From an uncultured Bacteroidales bacterium (GTDB lineage Bacteria > Bacteroidota > Bacteroidia > Bacteroidales > Muribaculaceae): a DNA stretch of 51,059 nucleotides. Positions 45,594-51,059 of the stretch are shown here, piece after piece. How positions within the stretch are numbered: position 1 is the stretch's first letter; each line of letters starts with the position of its first letter. Location of the stretch: contig CADBNR010000025.1 in the NCBI GenBank assembly GCA_902796035.1, positions 1-51,059 on the forward strand. The letters run 5' to 3'. A program made the translations under genes and the position numbers. The notes beneath the pieces were generated by a model that worked only from the letters and a program-made list of their open reading frames with translations, was not told where the DNA came from and did no database searches.

Positions 45594-46127
45594 TTAATTC
45601 GGGAAATTAATAAGGTCGAAATACATAGCTCTTGTTGGAGAGTGTCTGTCTTTTTCGGAAAGAAACATAAATCCGCATTTCTCATAAAAAGGCACGGCTG
45701 CAGCGTATGCGTCAACAGTAATGAAACGACAAGCACTCCTACGCATTGTCGCGAATATATGTTTTACCTGCAAGAGAATAGCACGACCTATCTGCTTGCC
45801 AGCGTAATCTTTGGATACTGCAAGACGGCCGATTTTGACTGCCGGATATTCCTTGCGCCGTTTTGAATTGGCAACACGGCGGTTAAGTCGATTCCATAGC
45901 TTCTTTTCGTCTGGGTCAACCACAATCTTATCGTTGAGCAAGCTATAATATGCAACAGTCTTGCCTGCCTCGTTGTCTTCGAGCAGATATGTCAACGCCA
46001 TCATCGACTTGAAGTAGTTGATTGCATCGGAAAACAAAAAGTCATTCAAATCGGCATCGCCGCAATCGAATGACTTTATTTGAGTGTCGGCATCTATCTG
46101 CCGAAAAGTAAACTTGCCAAAGTCCAT
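45594..46127 (-). CDS. GNAT family acetyltransferase, probable toxin of a TacAT/AtaRT-like pair
   Basis: A 177-residue GNAT protein. Motif A is KIGRLAVSKDYAGKQIGRAI, which supplies the acetyl-CoA pyrophosphate loop (G-R/Q-x-x-G-x-A type). YEKCGFMFL near the C-terminus carries the conserved Tyr. The N-terminal FDCGDADLNDFLFS is typical of GNAT toxins that acetylate the aminoacyl group of charged tRNA and block translation. It begins 2 bases after the stop of a 52-residue gene that fits an antitoxin. The pair is flanked by 38-bp direct repeats. Confidence 0.88.
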   Translation of the reverse strand: MDFGKFTFRQIDADTQIKSFDCGDADLNDFLFSDAINYFKSMMALTYLLEDNEAGKTVAYYSLLNDKIVVDPDEKKLWNRLNRRVANSKRRKEYPAVKIGRLAVSKDYAGKQIGRAILLQVKHIFATMRRSACRFITVDAYAAAVPFYEKCGFMFLSEKDRHSPTRAMYFDLINFPN

Positions 46128-46129
46128 AA

Positions 46130-46288
46130 TTACATAGGGAATGTACTTATGGCTTTGAACGCCTCATACGCCTTTCTTGCCGCTTCCTTTTCAGCCTTGC
46201 TGACAGGAGCGGGATTCGCCATTCTTCTGGCAAAAACTTCGGCGTCTTTGCCCCTTAATACCGGGGTTTCTTTGATAGGTCGTGCCAT
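46130..46288 (-). CDS. Small antitoxin-like protein upstream of the GNAT toxin
   Basis: 52 residues from the ATG at 46288, preceded by an AAGGAG ribosome site, unusually strong for this phylum. The sequence begins MARPIKETPVLRGKDAEVFA and continues into a basic, helical second half (SKAEKEAARKAYEAFKAI). It ends 2 bases before the toxin start. Small basic proteins of this kind precede GNAT genes in many Bacteroidota genomes; the antitoxin role is inferred from position and size. Confidence 0.8.
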   Translation of the reverse strand: MARPIKETPVLRGKDAEVFARRMANPAPVSKAEKEAARKAYEAFKAISTFPM

Positions 46289-46318
46289 ATCTATACTCCT
46301 TTGTATATTATTTGGTTA

Positions 46319-46326
46319 CAAAGATA
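46319..46326 (-). promoter_or_regulatory. -7 element of the toxin/antitoxin operon
   Basis: TATCTTTG on the minus strand, 30 bases before the antitoxin start. The -33 region has no clear TTTG at the right spacing. Confidence 0.5.
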
Positions 46327-46386
46327 CAACAAATTTCTGACATATAGAGTTGTAAATTCAAAATTTCTTGCAAATTTGATTGCCAC

Positions 46387-46424
46387 AAAAACTGATTTGT
46401 TGACGCAGATTAGCTTTAGCGGCT
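46387..46424 (+). repeat. 38-bp direct repeat flanking the toxin/antitoxin pair (right copy)
   Basis: Matches 45451-45488 at 34 of 38 positions. Unlike the left copy it has a disrupted left arm and makes only a weak hairpin. It ends 9 bases before the -7 box of the next plus-strand gene. Confidence 0.75.
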
Positions 46425-46433
46425 TCAAAGTGT

Positions 46434-46441
46434 TATATTTG
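46434..46441 (+). promoter_or_regulatory. -7 element upstream of the small secreted protein
   Basis: TATATTTG matches TAnnTTTG. A start of transcription about 7 bases further on leaves a 27-base leader before the ATG at 46476 and makes the in-frame GTG at 46452 unlikely. Confidence 0.5.
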
Positions 46442-46475
46442 CAGAGGAATTGTGAAACGTAAAAATCATTCAATT

Positions 46476-46877
46476 ATGGGACAGTCGGTAAAAATACACA
46501 TCCAGAGAATAGGGGTTATGGTCGCGATAATGTTTTCGGCATTAATGGCTCATGCCGAGAGCATTTATGACATCGCTGATTTCTATACCGTGAACAAGCC
46601 GGAATCGGGCACGAAAGCCATCGGCAAGTATGACAAGACCATTGAGGTGGAATATCTGCTGACACCAACACGACTGAATACCGGCAAATATATCGTCGAA
46701 GTAAAGAAGATAGGCGACAATCTGTATCAGATCCGTGACAAGAACTATCAGTTCCGGGGCCGCGACATCTGCATCGAGACCCGCTTCTGCCACGAATGGA
46801 CCTCCTTCTCCGAGGAAGTCGTCCTCATCGTCGACTCCAATTACGGCTACACCAAAGGCAAACTCATCTTCGACTGA
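46476..46877 (+). CDS. Small secreted protein of unknown function
   Basis: 133 residues from the ATG at 46476. Signal peptide MGQSVKIHIQRIGVMVAIMF continues to SALMAHA, with predicted cleavage before ESIYD. The mature protein of about 105 residues is rich in beta-strand patterns (IEVEYLLTPTRLNTGKYIVE, DNLYQIRDKNYQFRGRDICI) and has two Cys residues. I do not recognise a family. It converges with valS across a strong hairpin. Confidence 0.7.
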   Translation: MGQSVKIHIQRIGVMVAIMFSALMAHAESIYDIADFYTVNKPESGTKAIGKYDKTIEVEYLLTPTRLNTGKYIVEVKKIGDNLYQIRDKNYQFRGRDICIETRFCHEWTSFSEEVVLIVDSNYGYTKGKLIFD

Positions 46878-46897
46878 CTCCTATCTAATAACTATAG

Positions 46898-46924
46898 CGG
46901 GCACGCCTGATGGAGGCGCGCCCG
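46898..46924. terminator. Bidirectional terminator hairpin between the secreted protein and valS
   Basis: CGGGCACGCCT (46898-46908) pairs with AGGCGCGCCCG (46914-46924) with one mismatch (a wobble on the minus-strand transcript) and a 5-base loop. It sits between convergent genes. Confidence 0.7.
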
Positions 46925-46957
46925 ATTGTTGTATAGGGTTGATGTGATTCGAATCGG

Positions 46958-49579
46958 TTACTTCAAGGCGGCGAGGGCGGTGCGGATTGCTGCGAGCTTC
47001 TCCTCGGCGTCGGCTTTCTTCTTGCGCTCTACGGCCACGACGGCTTCGGGGGCGTTGGCCACGAAGCGCTCGTTGGCCAGCTTCTTCTCCACGCCGGCCA
47101 GGAACTTGGTGTAGTATTCCAGATCCTTGTTCAGCTTGGCCAGTTCCTCCTCGACGTTGATCTTGCCTTCCAGCGGAACGCTGTACTCGGTTGCTCCCAC
47201 AATGAACGCCGATGCCGTAGGCTTCTTCTCCTCTACCTCCACTATGGCGGTCAGATTGCCCATCTTGGTCAGTACGCTGTCCATATCGGCGTTGCGCGGG
47301 CCCTTCACATCCAGTTCCAGAGCTTCCTTCTGCGGAATCTGCTTCTGTTTGCGGATGGTGCGGATACCGGCCACTGTCTCCTTCAAAGTCTCGAAGTCGG
47401 CGATAATCTTGGCGTCGGCCTCGGTACCCACAGGCATCTTGGCGTACATGATGCTCTCGCCGTCCTTGCGCTCTGCCAAGTGCTGCCACAGCTCCTCAGT
47501 GATGAACGGCATGAAGGGATGCAGCATACGCAGCAGCATGTCGAAGAAACGCAACGTAGCGTCGTACGTAGCCTTGTCCACCGGACTGCCGTATGCAGGC
47601 TTGATCACCTCGAGATACCATGCCGAGAATTCGTCCCAGAACAGCTTGTACACTGCCATCAGGGCCTCCGAAATACGGAACTTGCCCATCAGGTCCTCGA
47701 CCTCGGTGGCTATGCTCTGCAGCTTTGCCTCGAACCATTCCACAGCCTTGGCCGAGCTGGCGGGCTGCTCTATGTCTGCTACCTCCCAGCCCTTGATCAG
47801 TCGGAACGAGTTCCAGATCTTGTTGCAGAAGTTACGTCCCTGCTCGCACAGCGAGTCATCGTACATGATGTCGTGTCCCGCCGGTGCCGCCAGCATGATA
47901 CCCATGCGCACGCCGTCGGCTCCGAATTTCTCTATAAGCTCCAGCGGGTCGGGCGAGTTACCGAGCGACTTCGACATCTTGCGGCCCAGCTTGTCGCGGA
48001 CTATTCCGGTGAAATAGACGTTGTTGAATGGCTTGTCGCCGGCAAACTCATATCCGGCTATGATCATACGCGCCACCCAGAAGAAAATGATGTCCGGAGC
48101 GGTCACCAGGTCGGTGGTGGGATAATAGTATTTGAATTCCCTGTTGTCGGGATCCAGTATGCCGTTGAACAGCGACACGGGCCAGAGCCACGACGAGAAC
48201 CAGGTGTCGAGACAGTCGGGATCCTGCTTCAGGTCAGCGAGAGTCAGCGATCCGTCGCCCGTCTTCTCGATGGCCTTGAGCAACGCCTCCTCCTCGTTTT
48301 CGGCCACGACGTAGCCCCCCTTGGGCAGATACCATGCCGGGATGCGGTGACCCCACCATAGCTGACGCGATATGCACCAGTCCTTGATGTTCGTCATCCA
48401 GTGACGGTAGATGTTCTTGAACTTGGAGGGCACGAACTTGATGTCGTCGGTCTCAACGGCATTGAGGGCCGGCTTGGCAAGTTCCTCCATCTTGACGAAC
48501 CACTGCATCGACAGCTTTGGCTCAATCACGGCGTCGGTACGCTCGGAGTGGCCAACCTTGTTAACGTAGTCCTCTACCTTTTCCACCAGATCGGCAGCCT
48601 TCAGGTCCTCCATAATCTGCTTGCGGACATCGAAGCGGTCCATGCCCACGTACATGCCGCCGGCTTCGGAGATGGTGCCGTTGTCGTTGAATATGTCTAT
48701 CGAGGGGAGATTGTATTTCTCGCCCAGCATGTAGTCGTTCACGTCATGAGCCGGAGTCACCTTAAGGCATCCGGTACCGAAGTCCATCTCCACGTAATCG
48801 TCCATGATGATGGGCACCGAGCGGCCTACCAGGGGCACGATGACGCGCTTCCCCTTCAGCCAGCCGTAACGCTCGTCGTTCGGGTTGACGCAGACAGCGG
48901 TATCGCCCAAGATGGTCTCGGGACGCGTGGTGGCCACGACGATATACTTGTCCTCGTCGCCCTCCACCTTGTAGCGCAGATGGAACAGATGGCTCTGCTC
49001 CTCCTTATATATCACCTCCTCGTCGGAGAGGGCGGTCAGCGCCTTGGGGTCCCAGTTCACCATGCGCACGCCACGGTAGATCCATCCCTTTTCATACAGC
49101 TTGTTGAACACGCGGATCACCGACTTGGACAGTTTCTCGTCCATGGTGAAGGCGGTGCGTTCCCAGTCGCACGAAGCGCCCAGGGTGCGCAGCTGCTTCA
49201 GGATGATGCCGCCGTACTTGTGCGTCCAGTCCCACGCATGCTTCAGGAATTCCTCGCGGCTCAGGTCCTGCTTTTTGATGCCTTCCTCGGCCAGTTTGGC
49301 CACAACCTTGGCCTCCGTACTGATGGCGGCATGGTCGGTGCCCGGCACCCAGCAGGCGTTCTTGCCCAGCATTCGTGCGCGGCGCACCAATATATCCTGT
49401 ATAGTATTGTTCAGCATGTGGCCCATGTGCAGCACTCCTGTCACATTGGGCGGCGGGATAACGATGGTATATGGCTCGCGCTCGTCGGGCTCGGAATGGA
49501 ACAGTCCGTGCTCCATCCAGTAGGCATACCATTTGTCCTCTACGTCCCGCGGATCGTATTTGGTGGCTAATTCGTTCAT
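46958..49579 (-). CDS. valS: Valyl-tRNA synthetase
   Basis: A class I aminoacyl-tRNA synthetase of 873 residues. The HIGH motif appears as [15 protein letters not shown] and the KMSKS motif as KMSKSLGNS. The editing domain includes [19 protein letters not shown], and the C-terminal coiled coil lies at about residues 810-873 ([18 protein letters not shown]). I placed the start at the ATG at 49579 ([20 protein letters not shown]). The frame stays open 57 bases upstream, but those residues lack family similarity. Confidence 0.97.
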   Translation of the reverse strand: MNELATKYDPRDVEDKWYAYWMEHGLFHSEPDEREPYTIVIPPPNVTGVLHMGHMLNNTIQDILVRRARMLGKNACWVPGTDHAAISTEAKVVAKLAEEGIKKQDLSREEFLKHAWDWTHKYGGIILKQLRTLGASCDWERTAFTMDEKLSKSVIRVFNKLYEKGWIYRGVRMVNWDPKALTALSDEEVIYKEEQSHLFHLRYKVEGDEDKYIVVATTRPETILGDTAVCVNPNDERYGWLKGKRVIVPLVGRSVPIIMDDYVEMDFGTGCLKVTPAHDVNDYMLGEKYNLPSIDIFNDNGTISEAGGMYVGMDRFDVRKQIMEDLKAADLVEKVEDYVNKVGHSERTDAVIEPKLSMQWFVKMEELAKPALNAVETDDIKFVPSKFKNIYRHWMTNIKDWCISRQLWWGHRIPAWYLPKGGYVVAENEEEALLKAIEKTGDGSLTLADLKQDPDCLDTWFSSWLWPVSLFNGILDPDNREFKYYYPTTDLVTAPDIIFFWVARMIIAGYEFAGDKPFNNVYFTGIVRDKLGRKMSKSLGNSPDPLELIEKFGADGVRMGIMLAAPAGHDIMYDDSLCEQGRNFCNKIWNSFRLIKGWEVADIEQPASSAKAVEWFEAKLQSIATEVEDLMGKFRISEALMAVYKLFWDEFSAWYLEVIKPAYGSPVDKATYDATLRFFDMLLRMLHPFMPFITEELWQHLAERKDGESIMYAKMPVGTEADAKIIADFETLKETVAGIRTIRKQKQIPQKEALELDVKGPRNADMDSVLTKMGNLTAIVEVEEKKPTASAFIVGATEYSVPLEGKINVEEELAKLNKDLEYYTKFLAGVEKKLANERFVANAPEAVVAVERKKKADAEEKLAAIRTALAALK

Positions 49580-49651
49580 CTTTCGTTGAAAATATTGCCG
49601 GAGTCGCAAACCATGACACTTCCAGTCATACCGCAACTCCCTAATTTAGCG

Positions 49652-49659
49652 CAAAATTA
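49652..49659 (-). promoter_or_regulatory. -7 element of the valS promoter
   Basis: TAATTTTG on the minus strand, 72 bases before the valS start. The -33 position has no exact TTTG. The 49580-49774 gap otherwise holds nothing I can support. Confidence 0.45.
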
Positions 49660-49774
49660 CAAAAAAATCCTTGTATTATGAAAAACAGAACAATCTTTAC
49701 GATTTTTGACCGGAATCCGTCAGGCTATTTCTTTGCATCGTTTGCATCGTGCCTAACGATAATTGCCATGCGAA

Positions 49775-50953
49775 TCAATATAGGAGGCCAAAGATCCAAA
49801 GAGGGAGGGTCTTTGCAAATCCGAATTCTATGTCGTCCTTTACAACAAACCCGTCATCGGCATCGCGAAGCTGACGGCGCGTCTTATTACGGCCCCCGAT
49901 CTCAAACGTATGGCCCGCTATACGGAAATCAGAGATTTTTGAAGCCCGAACGTCCGAGACCACTCTAACCTGATTATAGAAGAAGGTTTCGCGCATATTC
50001 CCGATATCCGGAGTGCCGGAGGCCGAGAGAGCATACATCAGATTGGGGTTGTCGATATACACTTTCTCGACTTTCCCAAGTCCTCTCATACCGCCGGTGT
50101 CATCTCGCAACTGTCCGATCATTCCTGCTTTTTCAAGATAGAAGAGATAATCCGGCACATCGTTCTTGCTCACCTTGAGTTCGGCGGCAAGATTGGAGTT
50201 GTTAGGCTTATAAGGCGCAAGCGAGGAAATGACTGCCATCATTTTCTTAAGCTTGTTGGCGGTGGATACATTCATGCCCGCATATTGGGGTATATCGACT
50301 TCCAATGTCTGGGCGATAACCTGCTGCATCCTGATCAGGAAACCGGCCTCTTTTGCAAAAGGATAATAACCGCATTTCAGATATTCGCGCATCAAGGGAA
50401 TGGGATGCATATCGGCCGGCAATTCAAATTTATTTGCAAGAATGTCATCAATGGAGAGAATAGGAAGATTCATCCCATGAAAAAGGGCAAGATACTCGCG
50501 AAAACTCAGTCCCTGAATCTCAAACATCAGAGCACGTCTGCTGAGGTCGGAAAATCCTTTCTTTATGTCAAGAACCGAACTTCCCGTAAATATCAGTTTA
50601 AGCGAAGGAAGCCCGTCATAAATCTGCTTCAACTCTCTTGACCATCCTTGATATTTATGGATTTCATCTACAACGAGATGCCTCCCCCCCTCGCGTACGA
50701 AATCGGCGGCCAGATCCGCGAGCGAATGGGAAACGAAATAGGAATGGTCGGCCGACACATAAAGCCATTCGTTCCGATCGGCCATTGTCAGCATATATTG
50801 CTTCACCATCGTCGATTTTCCTACTCCCCGAGGACCAACGAGACCTACAAGTCGCTCATCCCAAAGGATTTTGTCCCACATATAGCGACGGAACCCGGTC
50901 GGTGTATGACGAAGCTCCTGGTTCATGTAATCTATAAGGCTTTGGTGTATCAT
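49775..50953 (-). CDS. AAA ATPase with DUF4143 C-terminal domain
   Basis: A 392-residue ATPase. The Walker A motif is LVGPRGVGKST (near residue 40), Walker B RHLVVDEIHKY, and a sensor-like motif IFTGSSVLDI. The C-terminal DUF4143 part includes a winged-helix-like NNSNLAAELKVSKNDVPDYL and a restriction-nuclease-like core segment FFYNQVRVV. These proteins are frequent in Bacteroidota and in other mobile or variable loci; their biochemical role is not settled. The gene stands alone. Its upstream 106 bases to the window edge show no consensus promoter. Confidence 0.9.
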   Translation of the reverse strand: MIHQSLIDYMNQELRHTPTGFRRYMWDKILWDERLVGLVGPRGVGKSTMVKQYMLTMADRNEWLYVSADHSYFVSHSLADLAADFVREGGRHLVVDEIHKYQGWSRELKQIYDGLPSLKLIFTGSSVLDIKKGFSDLSRRALMFEIQGLSFREYLALFHGMNLPILSIDDILANKFELPADMHPIPLMREYLKCGYYPFAKEAGFLIRMQQVIAQTLEVDIPQYAGMNVSTANKLKKMMAVISSLAPYKPNNSNLAAELKVSKNDVPDYLFYLEKAGMIGQLRDDTGGMRGLGKVEKVYIDNPNLMYALSASGTPDIGNMRETFFYNQVRVVSDVRASKISDFRIAGHTFEIGGRNKTRRQLRDADDGFVVKDDIEFGFAKTLPLWIFGLLY

Positions 50954-51059
50954 TCTTTAAGATTTGATTTGACTCTTAGAGTGTGTTTACTTTTAACACG
51001 AATTTATATTTTTGATTACTTTTCTTTCCTTCAAAGGTCTTTTTGGTGATTATCGCCAA

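Noticed and set aside
49678-49968. 96-codon plus-strand frame with a plausible ATG
   Set aside because: It runs into the antisense of the DUF4143 ATPase gene and has no recognisable domain or promoter.

Overview
The window is a chromosomal segment of a Bacteroidales bacterium, most likely Muribaculaceae or a near relative. Reasons: the promoters match the Bacteroidota consensus (TAnnTTTG at -7, TTTG near -33), ribosome binding sites are weak, lipoproteins and a vitamin B12 TonB locus are plentiful, and large surface proteins end in type IX-like sorting domains. The family-level placement is inference; the order is well supported.

Region 1 (1-12904, minus strand) is the classic transcription/translation cluster, read right to left: tRNA-Tyr, tRNA-Gly, tRNA-Thr, tuf, tRNA-Trp, secE, nusG, rplK, rplA, rplJ, rplL, rpoB, rpoC (rpoC runs off the left edge). 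One strong promoter (12958-12989) precedes the tRNAs. A hairpin-rich gap separates rplL from rpoB. glmS follows (13050-14894, minus) with its own promoter about 230 bases upstream.

Region 2 (15287-21401) is the most unusual part. A promoter and a terminator bracket a roughly 310-nt structured RNA candidate. Next comes an AT-richer four-gene module on the plus strand: a tail-anchored protein with a J-domain-like N-terminus, a membrane protein with a GrpE-like C-terminus, a divergent 835-residue Hsp70, and a TerB-like protein. The module is bracketed by a 16-bp direct repeat (15 of 16 identical). I read it as a complete, membrane-tethered, non-canonical Hsp70 machine (co-chaperone, exchange factor, ATPase, TerB partner) carried on an exchangeable island.

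Region 3 (21523-30638) is mostly housekeeping: a lipoprotein, a NYN-domain protein with a MITE-like inverted repeat just upstream, and two M20C dipeptidases flanking a muramidase-like lipoprotein. Divergent from these are a 45-residue membrane peptide, an OmpH/Skp-like lipoprotein, hflX and a DUF4954 protein, all with overlapping start/stop codons.

Region 4 (30656-45493, plus) is a cobalamin-regulated surface locus: B12 riboswitch with intrinsic terminator, BtuB-type receptor, BtuG-type propeller lipoprotein, PKD-like lipoprotein, and three large exported proteins. These share a recurring aromatic-rich domain of unknown function, BspA-type leucine-rich repeats and DUF5074-like propellers.

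Region 5 (45445-51059) holds a GNAT-type toxin/antitoxin pair flanked by 38-bp direct repeats, a small secreted protein, valS, and an AAA/DUF4143 ATPase.
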